Shown here in pieces: positions 1-9,878 of a DNA stretch of 64,000 bases. Position 1 is the first letter of the stretch, and the number at the start of each line of letters is the position of its first letter. The position numbers were made by a program, and so were the translations under genes. The DNA comes from Catellatospora vulcania (GTDB lineage Bacteria; Actinomycetota; Actinomycetes; Mycobacteriales; Micromonosporaceae), in the NCBI RefSeq assembly GCF_009720385.1, contig NZ_WARX01000017.1, positions 62,001 to 126,000 on the forward strand. The letters run 5' to 3'. Under the pieces are notes generated by a model, which did no database searches, had not been told where the DNA came from, and saw only the letters and a program-made list of their open reading frames with translations.

Positions 1-148
1 CGAACGTGAGCGGTCCGCTGAACCGGTCGGCGAGTTCCGCCTCGGTGCCCGGCAGGGCGTCCAGCAGCTGCTGGAGCTCCGTACGGGAGTCGGGGTCGGG
101 GTCCTGGGCGATCCAGTGGCGTACGCGATCGGCAAGGTTGTCGGTCAT
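1..148 (-). CDS. Phospho-sugar mutase (phosphoglucomutase/phosphomannomutase family), N-terminal fragment
   Basis: Only the first 49 codons are inside the window; the gene runs off the left edge. The ATG lies at 148-146 on the minus strand. The start reads MTDNLADRVRHWIAQDPDPD and continues with an EL-rich helix and a DRFSGPLTF stretch, the usual N-terminus of actinobacterial alpha-D-phosphohexomutases, which goes on to FGTAGLRG just beyond the edge. Such enzymes interconvert hexose 1- and 6-phosphates in the cytoplasm. The active-site serine loop and the metal site are outside the window, so glucose or mannose specificity cannot be judged. No clear Shine-Dalgarno sequence is visible. Confidence 0.75.
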   Translation of the reverse strand, partial: MTDNLADRVRHWIAQDPDPDSRTELQQLLDALPGTEAELADRFSGPLTF

Positions 149-193
149 CGGAGTTTCATAACACGCGGACCGGTGCTTTGCGCAGCAAACCCC

Positions 194-2008
194 TCAGGTC
201 GCGGTGATCGCGAACGACTCGACCGCCTGGTCGAAGACCGCCTTGTCCTGGGCGAACGAGTCCTCCCACGTCGAAAGGTAGACGTGGTACGCCGTGCCGC
301 CCTCGACCCCGATCCGCCACACCGCGTGCCGCGGGTTCTTGTTGGGCGGGGTGCACTGGTACTCCAACTGCGCCGCGGTCTCCAGCGTGCTCAGCTTCTG
401 GTTGCTCAGCTCGACCCGCTGGTAGGTGTCCGGCTGGCAGCGGTCGGGCTTCTTGAAGTTCTTCTCCGCGCCTTCCAGCTCCCGGGTCGGGTTGCCGCCC
501 GACCGGTAGACGTTGATGCGCAGCCAGCGTTCCTTGTCGTTCGGGTCGCGGTAGTCGACGTAGCTGCCCGACTTGGCCGGTGTCCAGCCCTTCGGGATCA
601 GCACCTTCACGTTCTTGAAGGTGACCCACTCCATGCCCTCGGGCGCCGGGGTCTGCGCGGCGGCGGAGGAGGCGGCCGGGGCGCTCGGCGTGCCGCCGAC
701 CGCCGCGCCGGGCGGGGTCTCGTCGTCGCCGCCCATCACGGCCCAGGCCACGCCGGTGATCAGCAGCACGGCGGCCAGGCCCGCGCCGACGGCCAGGCGC
801 ATCTTCTTCGGCAGGGCCTTGACCTGCCCGACCACGCCGTCCAGCGCCGACGGGCCGGCGGGCTTGGGCGGGACCGCCCTGGGCGTGACGGTCTGCATGG
901 CGCCGGTCGGCGCGGGGTGCGCCCCGGTCGGCATGTCCAGGGGGTCCGGCGCGCTCGGTCGGCCGTGGCCGCCCGAGCGGGAGGACGGCATCTCGCCGGT
1001 GTGCAGCAGCGCCCGGCCGCCGATCTCCTTGGCGGGCCGTTCGGGCTGTGCCGCCGCCGGGGTGACCCAGGCGGTGGTGGCAGGCTGCGGCGCGACGACG
1101 GCCCAGGGGTCGGTGACGTGCTGCGGCACGGCGTTCTGCGCCAGCGCGCCGGCCAGCAGCTCGCGCAGCGTGGCGCGGGCGGTGGGCACGTCCCAGCGCC
1201 GGTCCGGGTCCTTCTCCATGAGGCCGTAGAGCACCTCGCGCAGCGGACCGCAGCGCTGCGGCGGGACGGGCTCCTCCTCGACCACGGCGTGCATGGTGGC
1301 CAGCGGGTCGCCCTTGTCGAACGGCGGGCGGCCCTCGACGGCGGTGTACATGGTCACGCCGAGCGAGAACAGGTCGCTGGGCGGGCCGAAGCGGTGGCCG
1401 AGAGCCCGCTCGGGGGAGATGAAATGCGGCGAGCCCAGCACCATGCCCGGGGTGGTCAGCTGCACGTCGGTCGGCAGCTTGGCCACACCGAAGTCGGTGA
1501 GCACGCAGCGGCCGTCCTTGGTGATCAGGACGTTGGCGGGCTTGACGTCGCGGTGCAGCACGCCCGCGGCGTGCGCCACCTCCAGCGCGCCCAGCAGCGC
1601 GATGCCGATCTTGGCGACCGCGCGCGGGGCCAGCGGGCCGTCCTCGATCACCATGTCGGCCAGGCCGCGGGCGTCGAGCAGCTCCATCACGATCCAGGGC
1701 CGGCCGCCCTCGGTGACCACGTCGAAGACCTGGACCACGCTCGGGTGCGACAGGCTGGCCGCGGCGCGGGCCTCGCGCAGCGTGCGCTCGTACATCGAGG
1801 CGGCGTCGCTGGCGGCCAGGCCCGGCGGCAGCACGACCTCCTTGACGGCGACCTCGCGGCGCAGCACGGTGTCGGCGGCACGCCAGACCGTGCCCATGCC
1901 GCCGTGCCCGATCGCGGTGCGGAGTGAATAGCGTCCGCCGATGACGGTGCCCGGAGCCGCGCGGCCGGGGGTAGGGCTGCCGCTCCAGGTGGATGCATGG
2001 GTGGTCAC
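194..2008 (-). CDS. Membrane-anchored Ser/Thr protein kinase, PknB-like
   Basis: 604 residues with a GTG start. The kinase domain spans about residues 24-285: glycine loop GHGGMG (34-39), VAVKEV with the ATP-binding Lys56, the catalytic loop HRDVKPANV (Asp154), DFG (172-174) and the SPE motif near 199. A proline- and alanine-rich linker (about 290-400) leads to one membrane helix (about 404-426). An extracellular domain of roughly 175 residues follows; it has no PASTA repeats. The kinase should therefore sense an external signal and phosphorylate cytoplasmic Ser/Thr targets. The ligand is unknown. It is transcribed towards the phospho-sugar mutase, with only 45 bases between them. Confidence 0.93.
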   Translation of the reverse strand: MTTHASTWSGSPTPGRAAPGTVIGGRYSLRTAIGHGGMGTVWRAADTVLRREVAVKEVVLPPGLAASDAASMYERTLREARAAASLSHPSVVQVFDVVTEGGRPWIVMELLDARGLADMVIEDGPLAPRAVAKIGIALLGALEVAHAAGVLHRDVKPANVLITKDGRCVLTDFGVAKLPTDVQLTTPGMVLGSPHFISPERALGHRFGPPSDLFSLGVTMYTAVEGRPPFDKGDPLATMHAVVEEEPVPPQRCGPLREVLYGLMEKDPDRRWDVPTARATLRELLAGALAQNAVPQHVTDPWAVVAPQPATTAWVTPAAAQPERPAKEIGGRALLHTGEMPSSRSGGHGRPSAPDPLDMPTGAHPAPTGAMQTVTPRAVPPKPAGPSALDGVVGQVKALPKKMRLAVGAGLAAVLLITGVAWAVMGGDDETPPGAAVGGTPSAPAASSAAAQTPAPEGMEWVTFKNVKVLIPKGWTPAKSGSYVDYRDPNDKERWLRINVYRSGGNPTRELEGAEKNFKKPDRCQPDTYQRVELSNQKLSTLETAAQLEYQCTPPNKNPRHAVWRIGVEGGTAYHVYLSTWEDSFAQDKAVFDQAVESFAITAT

Positions 2009-2217
2009 TGCTTATGCCGCCAAAGGAGAGGGGACGATGGCAAAAGGGGAATGGGTCACTCGACCCCTATCCTGTACGACGCGCCGCCGCAGCGAAAGCC
2101 GTGGGCGGGTTCTGAGGCCGAATTTCACGGTTCCGTCCGCTTGCCATCACCCTGGGTGTGCGTGATGTGCGTTATCCCTCACCCCGGGACGCGGCCCGGA
2201 CGCCTAACATCCCCGGT

Positions 2218-3783
<1,566 letters not shown>

Positions 3784-3797
3784 CCCACGCGCCTCAC

Positions 3798-3836
3798 CCA
3801 CCCCGGCGGGCGACCCCCGCCGGGGTGGTCTTTTTT
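3798..3836 (+). terminator. Rho-independent terminator of the mutase gene
   Basis: Perfect 13-base stem (3798-3810 with 3816-3828) around the 5-base loop CGACC, followed by TC and six T. It begins 15 bases after the mutase stop codon. Confidence 0.93.
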
Positions 3837-3842
3837 CCGCGA

Positions 3843-3902
3843 TGATCATGAACTTATGGCACGGGTCGGCGGCGTGTCATGGCCAGAGGTCCCTGATCGA
3901 CT
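3843..3902. repeat. Decayed copy of the TGATCATGAACTTATGGC palindrome
   Basis: The left arm (3843-3861) and the central GGCGTGTC match the intact copy at 46737-46795, but the right arm has diverged (CTGATCGA remains). Together with 3784-4192 this is a 409-base stretch without a gene: terminator, this repeat, an unexplained 180 bases, then the promoter and inverted repeat of the next gene. Confidence 0.7.
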
Positions 3903-4085
3903 CCGCCGTGCGGTCCTCCTTGCGGGGCAACGGAATCGGTGCGGACCGCATGTGCGACGGAAATATAGGCGGTGATGTCAGTCTCGCCTGATGCGTGACC
4001 CGGCACGTCGTCACCCGTTGTAGGAGGTGAGGACATATGCAATCGAGGGTCCTGCACACTTGTGAACGCTCCGACCTGCTCGAAT

Positions 4086-4152
4086 GTGACTCTGCGCGAC
4101 GCAACTACTACAAAGACGCAGTTGCGCAGAGTCACCGGTGCAGGGCTAGGCT
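4086..4152 (+). promoter_or_regulatory. Promoter overlapped by a 12-base inverted repeat, upstream of the M20 amidohydrolase
   Basis: GTGACTCTGCGC (4086-4097) is repeated in inverse as GCGCAGAGTCAC (4124-4135). The right arm contains TTGCGC (4122-4127), a possible -35 box, with TAGGCT (4147-4152) as -10 box after 19 bases. The arrangement suits a repressor that covers the -35 region. Boxes were read by eye. Confidence 0.5.
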
Positions 4153-4192
4153 GGACGCTGTTTATCCCATCGACCGAGATCGAGAATCTGCC

Positions 4193-5455
4193 GTGACGAG
4201 TGCGCTGGCGCTGCCGCAGAGCAGCTTGCTGACGTCGTCCATGGTGTCCGAGATCATGTCGGACACCGACCCACTACCCGGCCGGCTGGACCGCTGGCTT
4301 ACCGCGCACGGCGCGAACCTGGTAGCGGTACGACGTCACCTTCACGCGCACCCGGAACTCTCGCACCAGGAGTTCGAGACGGCGGCCCTGGTCGCCCGCG
4401 AGCTCGCGGCCGTCGGCCTGCAGCCGAAGTTCCTGCCCCGGGGCAACGGCGTCATGTGCGACATCGGGTCCGGTGACCGCGTCATCGCACTGCGGGCCGA
4501 CCTCGACGCGCTGCCGCTGCCGGACACCAAGGACGTGGCATACCGCTCGACGGTGGCCAACGCGGCCCACGCCTGCGGCCACGACGTGCACACCACGGTG
4601 CTGCTCGGCGTCGGCCTGGCGCTGGCCCAGCTGGAGCAGCAGGGCGGCATCGGCGGCCGGGTGCGGCTGATCTTCCAGCCCGCCGAGGAGTCGATCAACT
4701 CGGGTGCGCCCGAGATGATCTCCGCGGGCGCGCTGAAGGACGTCGCGGCGATCTACGCGCTGCACTGCGCGCCGCAGCTGCCCGTGGGCATCGTGGGAGT
4801 GCGCTCCGGCGCGATCACCGCCGCCTGCGACGCGGTCGAGGTGCGGCTGAGCGGCAAGGGCGGGCACACCGCCCGCCCCCACCTGACCGCCGACCTGGTG
4901 TACGCGCTGGGCCGGGTGGTCACCGAGGTGCCCGCGCTGCTGGGCCGCCGGGTCGACCCGCGAGCCGGGCTGTCCATGGTCTTCGGCTCGATCCACGCCG
5001 GTGAGGCGTCCAACGCCATCCCCAACGAGGGCAGCGCCAGGGGCACCATCCGGGTGCTCAACCGCGACGCCTGGCGCGAGGCCCCCGACCTGGTCACTCA
5101 GCTGATCAAAGACGTGGTGGCCGGCACCGGGGCGAAGGCCGACGTGCACTACACCCGCGGCGTGCCCCCGGTGATCAATGACCGGATGGCCTCCGCGGTG
5201 ATCGCGGGCGCGGCCGGCGCGGCGCTGGGCGCGGAACGGGTCGTCGAGGCCGAGATCAGCATGGGCGGCGAGGACTTCGCGTTCTACCTCGAACACGTGC
5301 CCGGCGCGATGATCCGCCTGGGCACCGGCATCCCCGGCGCGGCCCCGATGGACATCCACCAGTCCGCCTTCGACGTCGACGAGCGCGCCATCGGCTACGG
5401 CGTCCGCACCATGGTCCACACCGCCCTCGCGGCCCTGGCCTCCCCGTCCTTCTGA
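4193..5455 (+). CDS. M20-family amidohydrolase (N-acyl-amino-acid hydrolase type)
   Basis: 420 residues from GTG 4193, placed about 35 bases after the predicted transcription start; ATG 4241 or 4256 are alternatives, giving a more typical length. M20D metal and catalytic motifs are present in order: RRHLHAHPELS, LRADLDALP, ACGHDVHT, QPAEES, the GKGGHTARP dimerisation-domain motif, and MGGEDFAFYLE followed by HQSAFD. The family hydrolyses N-acyl amino acids, hippurate or related amides using two metal ions in the cytoplasm; the substrate cannot be told from sequence. It stands alone, with its own promoter and terminator. The annotation is firm at family level. Confidence 0.88.
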   Translation: MTSALALPQSSLLTSSMVSEIMSDTDPLPGRLDRWLTAHGANLVAVRRHLHAHPELSHQEFETAALVARELAAVGLQPKFLPRGNGVMCDIGSGDRVIALRADLDALPLPDTKDVAYRSTVANAAHACGHDVHTTVLLGVGLALAQLEQQGGIGGRVRLIFQPAEESINSGAPEMISAGALKDVAAIYALHCAPQLPVGIVGVRSGAITAACDAVEVRLSGKGGHTARPHLTADLVYALGRVVTEVPALLGRRVDPRAGLSMVFGSIHAGEASNAIPNEGSARGTIRVLNRDAWREAPDLVTQLIKDVVAGTGAKADVHYTRGVPPVINDRMASAVIAGAAGAALGAERVVEAEISMGGEDFAFYLEHVPGAMIRLGTGIPGAAPMDIHQSAFDVDERAIGYGVRTMVHTALAALASPSF

Positions 5456-5469
5456 CCTGATCCGCGCAC

Positions 5470-5500
5470 GAAGCCCCGGCCCCGACGGTGCCGGGGCTTC
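5470..5500 (+). terminator. Hairpin terminator after the M20 gene
   Basis: GAAGCCCCGGC (5470-5480) pairs perfectly with GCCGGGGCTTC (5490-5500) around a 9-base loop, 14 bases after the stop codon. There is no T run, as is common in high-GC actinomycetes. Confidence 0.7.
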
Positions 5501-5517
5501 GCCGTCGTTCCGGCGGC

Positions 5518-5582
5518 ATGATCGCCGTTTCAGGTCGAGAAGTGTGGTGCGACAGCACAACTTGACCTGAAACGGCGATCAT
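5518..5582. repeat. Long palindrome with ATGATCGCC ends
   Basis: Perfect 19-base arms (5518-5536 and 5564-5582) beginning ATGATCGCCGTTTC, with an inner partial hairpin. It lies between two convergent genes. The outer ends resemble those at 8807-8881, 11883-11949 and 41690-41747, while the interior differs. Confidence 0.85.
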
Positions 5583-5605
5583 CCAGCTTGCCGCGTCGCG
5601 GTGGG

Positions 5606-6610
5606 TCAGTCCTCGTCGGAGGCGGCGGGCGGGACCGCGGCCACGGGCGCCGGCGCGGGCGGGACGGGTGTGGGCGGGACCGGCGCGGGCGGGGCCGGCG
5701 CGGGCGGGGCCGCACGACGCCGGCGGCGCAGGGCGATCACCAGGACCACCGGGATCGCGAGCGCGACCAGGAACGGCAGCAGGAAGCCCAGGACGGCCAG
5801 CCCGACCTGCACCGTGGCGACGAACGCGTCCCAGCCGGCCTCCAGGCCGCCCAGGAAGCCCGGGGCGGGCTCCTCCTCGGGCTCGGGCAGGACGGTGTTC
5901 GGCCCGATCAGCGTGACGGTGATCGTGGACAGGGAGACCAGGTCGTCCAGGCCGGCCTTCTTGCGCTCCAGGGAGGCCAGCTCGGCCTGGCGCTGGTTGA
6001 GCTCGCGCTCCAGCATCACCACTTCACTGAGCTGCTTGGCCTGCGCGAACATCCGGCGCACCGACTCGACGCTGGCGCGCTGGGCGGCGATCCGGGTGTC
6101 CAGGTCGACGACCGCCTCGGTGACGTCCTCGGTGTTCGAGCTGCGGCTGATCTCGGTGCCCAGCTTCGCGATCTGCTCCACCACGCCGTGGAACTGCTTC
6201 GCGGGCACCCGGACCGTGATCCAGGCCTGGGACTCGGTGCCGTCGTTGACGCGCTTCTCCGCCCCGATGTGCCCGCCCGCGGTGCCGACCAGCGAGGTCA
6301 GCCGCTCCGCGGACGCGGGGACGTCGTCGACGCGTACGGACAGTTCACCGCGGTAGATCAGCGACCGGCCGACGACCGGCCCGCCGGTGGCGTTGACTCC
6401 GTCCTGCGGGGGCGCGGCGGGGGCGTCCCCGGCCTCGCCCTTCTGGTCCTGGTAGCCCAGGTTGTTGTTGGGGTTGCCCGCGGCGGGGGCGACCGCCCCG
6501 CTGTCGGTCGCCGCCTTGTCATTCGACGCCGAACACCCCGCGAGCAACAGCAGGCCGCTCAGCGCCGCTACTACGAACGTCTTCCTCATGCCTTTGCGGA
6601 CGTCACTCAT
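5606..6610 (-). CDS. DUF4349 lipoprotein
   Basis: 334 residues. The N-terminus has a lipoprotein signal, with the lipobox LLAGC placing the lipidated Cys at 26; an in-frame ATG at 6589 would give a shorter, more typical signal. The central part (about 80-275) is the DUF4349 domain, with LIYRGELSVRVDD and a long charged helical segment likely to form a coiled coil (about 165-215). A membrane helix (about 270-298) is followed by an arginine stretch and a Pro/Ala/Val-rich tail. It is probably anchored at the outer face of the membrane by lipid and helix. No biochemical role is known for the family. It diverges from the MBL-fold gene. Confidence 0.85.
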   Translation of the reverse strand: MSDVRKGMRKTFVVAALSGLLLLAGCSASNDKAATDSGAVAPAAGNPNNNLGYQDQKGEAGDAPAAPPQDGVNATGGPVVGRSLIYRGELSVRVDDVPASAERLTSLVGTAGGHIGAEKRVNDGTESQAWITVRVPAKQFHGVVEQIAKLGTEISRSSNTEDVTEAVVDLDTRIAAQRASVESVRRMFAQAKQLSEVVMLERELNQRQAELASLERKKAGLDDLVSLSTITVTLIGPNTVLPEPEEEPAPGFLGGLEAGWDAFVATVQVGLAVLGFLLPFLVALAIPVVLVIALRRRRRAAPPAPAPPAPVPPTPVPPAPAPVAAVPPAASDED

Positions 6611-6693
6611 GACCCCTCAGGTTCCGGCAGACTGGTCACGGAAGGACGACAGTCGGGACACGGTTCCGAACGGACACCGAAAGGCGGCCACCG

Positions 6694-7332
6694 ATGCGGG
6701 TGACGAAGTTCTCGCACTCCTGCCTGCGTATCGAGCACGACGACGCGGTCGTGGTGATCGATCCGGGGGTATGGAGCGAGTCGGAGCGCGCCCTCGACGG
6801 GGTCGACGCGGTGCTGCTCACCCACGAGCACGCCGACCACGTGGACGCCGACCGGCTGGCCGACGCGCTGGCCAAACGGCCCTCCACCGCGATCTACGCG
6901 CACCCGGACGTGGTGGACAAGTTCTCCGCCCAGTGGGAGGGCGCGGCGGTCCCGGTGACCTCCGGGCACGCGTTCACCGCGGCCACCCTGCTGGTACGCG
7001 CCTACGGCGGGCTGCACGCCGTGATCCACCCGGACATCCCGCAGGTGGCGAACCTGGGCTTCCTGATCAACGAGTCGCTCTACCACCCCGGGGACTCGTT
7101 CGACGTGCCCGCGGGCGCGACCGTGCAGACGCTGTTCGTGCCGGTCTCCGCGCCCTGGCTGAAGATCGCCGAGTCGATCGAGTTCGTCCGCGCGGTCCAG
7201 CCGCAGCGGGCGTACGCGCTGCACGACAGCCTGCTCTCGGACAACGGGCTCACCCTGACCGACGCCCTCATGACGGCCCGGTCGGGCGCCGAATACGCCC
7301 GGCTCGCCCCGGGGGCGTCCGTGGACCTCTAG
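6694..7332 (+). CDS. MBL-fold metal-dependent hydrolase (UlaG-like)
   Basis: 212 residues. It opens with MRVTKFSHSCLRIE and carries the zinc motif HEHADH (about residues 49-54), further histidines in GLHAVIHPD and LYHPGDSFD, and a late LHDSLL, the pattern of small UlaG-like metallo-beta-lactamase-fold hydrolases. The substrate cannot be predicted. An AAAGGCGG sequence shortly before ATG 6694 is the likely ribosome site. The stop codon shares the four bases CTAG with the stop of the convergent exonuclease gene. Confidence 0.86.
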   Translation: MRVTKFSHSCLRIEHDDAVVVIDPGVWSESERALDGVDAVLLTHEHADHVDADRLADALAKRPSTAIYAHPDVVDKFSAQWEGAAVPVTSGHAFTAATLLVRAYGGLHAVIHPDIPQVANLGFLINESLYHPGDSFDVPAGATVQTLFVPVSAPWLKIAESIEFVRAVQPQRAYALHDSLLSDNGLTLTDALMTARSGAEYARLAPGASVDL

Positions 7333-7886
7333 GGTTGCCAGGTCATCAGGTTCGCGAACAGGTCGGCCTGCTCGACCGCGTCGTCGAGGGCGTGGTGGGT
7401 GTGCCGCCGTGTCGACAGCAGGTGCCGGGGCATCGCGCGCTTGTGCGCCGCGCCGAACAGCACGTCCGCCCGGATCGCGTACGCCGTCTTCACGTCCAGG
7501 CAGCCGGAGTGCCCGAACACGCTCGCGCCGGTGAACCGGATCAGGTACCAGTACACGAACATCCAGTCGAAGCTGGCCGGATACGCGACGAACACCGGGC
7601 GGAACTCGCCCGCGGTCGCGGTCACCCATCGGCTGAACTCGCGCATCGCCACTGCCGGGTCGGCCCCCTCGCGCTGCAGCGCGACCCGGTCCAGCCCGGA
7701 CACCTCCAGCGCCGCCGGCACGAACTCGTCGCTGATCGGCCGTAGCTCGCGGTAGAACGTCGCCGCGGTCGGATCCGTCCGCTCGAACTCCTCGCCCCTG
7801 GTCCCGGCCACCGCCGCGCCGAAGCTCAGCATCGAGTACGGCCCCGGGATCGGGCCGTCGGCCTCGACGTCGACCGAGAAGTACAT
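7329..7886 (-). CDS. DEDD-type 3'-5' exonuclease (RNase T/DnaQ-like)
   Basis: 185 residues from ATG 7886; the reading frame is open far upstream, but the domain starts here (MYFSVDVEADGP). Exonuclease motifs: Exo I VDVEADG (Asp and Glu), Exo II around YPASFDWMF, and Exo III HHALDDAVEQADLF (His with Asp). Such enzymes remove nucleotides from the 3' ends of RNA or DNA with two metal ions. The family is clear; the substrate is not. Its stop overlaps that of the MBL gene. Confidence 0.82.
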   Translation of the reverse strand: MYFSVDVEADGPIPGPYSMLSFGAAVAGTRGEEFERTDPTAATFYRELRPISDEFVPAALEVSGLDRVALQREGADPAVAMREFSRWVTATAGEFRPVFVAYPASFDWMFVYWYLIRFTGASVFGHSGCLDVKTAYAIRADVLFGAAHKRAMPRHLLSTRRHTHHALDDAVEQADLFANLMTWQP

Positions 7887-8018
7887 GTCCGCGCGCACTG
7901 CGCACCACGCTTTCGACGAGGGTGTATGCAACGCGGGCCAGCGTAGGGCGGCCGGGCCCACGTCGCACCCGCTTTCCGGGGGGCTGACCCGGCGCGTCCG
8001 GCACGGCACAATCCACAT

Positions 8019-8783
8019 GTGACACCCCCCTTGACGGCGACGCCCATGCAGACCGCGGCGATGGCGGCCGATGCGGTGAACCGGCTCGGCGGCGCGTTCC
8101 TCGAATGCCCCCGGACCCTGCGCCGCGCCCGCGAACTCGGCCTCACCGGCTGGGCCTGCTACGTCGCCGGGCGGGGCGGTGCGCTGGGCGACGTGCGCCC
8201 GGACACCGTCGCCGCGGCGCTGGGCCTGATCACGCCGGAGGCGGTGCGCGACGGCTGGGACGCGGCCCGCCGCGCCCTGTCGCCCCGCGAGGTCGCGGCC
8301 CACCTGCTGGCCGAGTGCTGCCGCTGGGGCAGCGAGCACCTCGACGACGTGCCCAAGGTGGACCGCCTGGTCGAGCTGACCGAGAAGGCGGTGCTCGCCG
8401 CCGACGGGTCCGGCCTGCCGCTGTTCGCCGCGTGGCGGGCGATGCCGGTGCCCGGGGACGGGCCCGGGGCCCGCGCCGCCGTCGCGCTGCACCTGCTGCG
8501 CGAGCACCGGGCAGGGGCCCTGCTGCTCGGGGTGCGGTCCAGCGGGCTGAGCCCGATGGAGGCGCTGATCGCCGGGCCTGAGGGTGAGGCGGCGGCGGTC
8601 GCGTTCGGCTGGCAGCCGCCGTACCCGCCGGTCGCTCCGCTGCTGCGCCGCCGTGCCTGGGCCGACGCGGTGGCCGACCGCATCAGCGGCCAGGCCGTGC
8701 AGAACTTCACCCCCGCCGAGCGCGGCGAACTGGTCACCCTCCTCAGGGACACCACCCGCACCGTCTACCCCCGCCGCCGCTGA
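8019..8783 (+). CDS. SCO6745-family protein of unknown function
   Basis: 254 residues, GTG start. The all-helical sequence, with early ECPRTLRRARELGLTGWACYVAGRGG and a late QNFTPAERGELVTLL, matches the actinobacterial SCO6745/EvbL-like family, for which no activity is established to my knowledge. No signal peptide or membrane helix is seen. CACAAT six bases before the GTG could be a -10 box of a leaderless mRNA. It is followed by a long palindrome. Confidence 0.72.
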   Translation: MTPPLTATPMQTAAMAADAVNRLGGAFLECPRTLRRARELGLTGWACYVAGRGGALGDVRPDTVAAALGLITPEAVRDGWDAARRALSPREVAAHLLAECCRWGSEHLDDVPKVDRLVELTEKAVLAADGSGLPLFAAWRAMPVPGDGPGARAAVALHLLREHRAGALLLGVRSSGLSPMEALIAGPEGEAAAVAFGWQPPYPPVAPLLRRRAWADAVADRISGQAVQNFTPAERGELVTLLRDTTRTVYPRRR

Positions 8784-8806
8784 TCCCGCCGCGCCGTCCC
8801 GCTCAT

Positions 8807-8881
8807 GATCGTCCGACTTGCCCGGCACCTGTGCGTATCTTGAGCTCGCATTCGCCCACCTGCCGGGCAAGTCGGGCGATC
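8807..8881. repeat. Long palindrome with GATCGTCCGACTTGCCCGG arms
   Basis: 21-base arms (8807-8827 and 8861-8881) with one mismatch, preceded by ATG so that the left end reads ATGATCG, as in the palindromes at 5518 and 11883. It is located between two genes on the same strand. Confidence 0.85.
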
Positions 8882-8948
8882 TTGGCCGCTCACGCGGCCG
8901 CGGCTAATCCGGTGGTGATCTGGTGGGGCGGGTTGTCAGGATGGCGGC

Positions 8949-9878
8949 GTGAGCGACGACGAACTTCCCGAGGGCTGGTCTTTCCGGCCCACGCGTGACG
9001 AGGATGCCGGTGACCTGCTGGCGCTCGTGCACGCGAGTGACATGACCGCGGTCGGCTTCGCCGACTTCGCCCCGGAGGACGTCGCCGAGGCGCTGGCGGG
9101 GCCGTACAGCACGGTGGCGGTCACCGCCGCGGGCGCGATCGCGGGCTGGGGCTACCTGGAGAACCCGGGCACCGCACCGCGCGACTTCCTGGAGGTGTAC
9201 GTGCACCCCGAGGGCGGCCGCCCCGCGATGCGGCCGCTGCTGGCCCGGATGCTGGCCGAGGCGGCCCGCCGGGCACACGAGCGCGGCGGCGAGGGCACGG
9301 TGCGGGCCGGGGCGATCCCGGTCGAGCTGCCGTGGATCGAGTCGCTGACGGCGGCGGGCTTCGAGTTCGTCAAGCAGTACGCCCGCATGCAGTTGGACCT
9401 GCCCGCCCCGGCGGTCGACCCGGTGCCCGGCGTGACCGTGCGCCCGGTGCGGGAGGCGGACATGGCCGAGTTCTTCGAGGTCCTCGATGTGGCGTTCCGG
9501 GACACCCCCGACTACCAGCCGACCGGCTACGACCGGTGGCGCGAGCGCTTCCTGGACGGGCACCGGGTACGCCTGGACGAGTGGTTCGTCGCCGAGGTGG
9601 ACGGGACCATGGCCGGCATCCTGCAGTCCTCGGAGCAGAGCGAGGCCGTCGACGAGGGCTGGGTGAAGCACCTGGCGGTGCGCGCCGAGTTCCGCAAGCG
9701 CGGGGTGGGCCGGGCGCTGCTGGCCGCCGCGTTCGCGCGCTACCTGGCCAACGGCCGGGTCTCCGCCGGGCTCGGGGTCGACCTGGCGAACCCGACCGAG
9801 GCCGTCCGGCTCTACACCGGCGTCGGCATGCGGGCGGCCTACCAGGCCAACATCTACGAGCGGGCGGCCCTGGGCTAG
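8949..9878 (+). CDS. Tandem GNAT-domain acetyltransferase
   Basis: 309 residues, GTG start. Two GNAT folds are visible: a degenerate N-terminal one (about 10-150) and a C-terminal one (about 160-305) with the acetyl-CoA loop RKRGVGRALL and the VDLANPTEAVRLYTGVGM segment. This two-domain layout occurs in mycothiol synthase, but without closer sequence agreement I would not call it MshD. The acceptor substrate is unknown. CAGGAT six bases before the GTG may be a leaderless -10 box. The stop shares the bases CTAG with the convergent cyclotransferase gene. Confidence 0.83.
   Translation: MSDDELPEGWSFRPTRDEDAGDLLALVHASDMTAVGFADFAPEDVAEALAGPYSTVAVTAAGAIAGWGYLENPGTAPRDFLEVYVHPEGGRPAMRPLLARMLAEAARRAHERGGEGTVRAGAIPVELPWIESLTAAGFEFVKQYARMQLDLPAPAVDPVPGVTVRPVREADMAEFFEVLDVAFRDTPDYQPTGYDRWRERFLDGHRVRLDEWFVAEVDGTMAGILQSSEQSEAVDEGWVKHLAVRAEFRKRGVGRALLAAAFARYLANGRVSAGLGVDLANPTEAVRLYTGVGMRAAYQANIYERAALG

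Noticed and set aside
116-1927. 603-codon plus-strand frame opposite the kinase gene
   Set aside because: It is the antisense shadow of the kinase: Arg/Gly/Val-rich translation without any domain, while the minus frame has a full kinase.
7887-8870. N-terminal extension of the exonuclease frame
   Set aside because: It lies antisense to the SCO6745-family gene and matches nothing; the exonuclease domain starts at 7886.
8949-9878. Mycothiol synthase (MshD) identity for the tandem GNAT
   Set aside because: Only the two-domain layout agrees; I could not confirm MshD-specific residues without an alignment.
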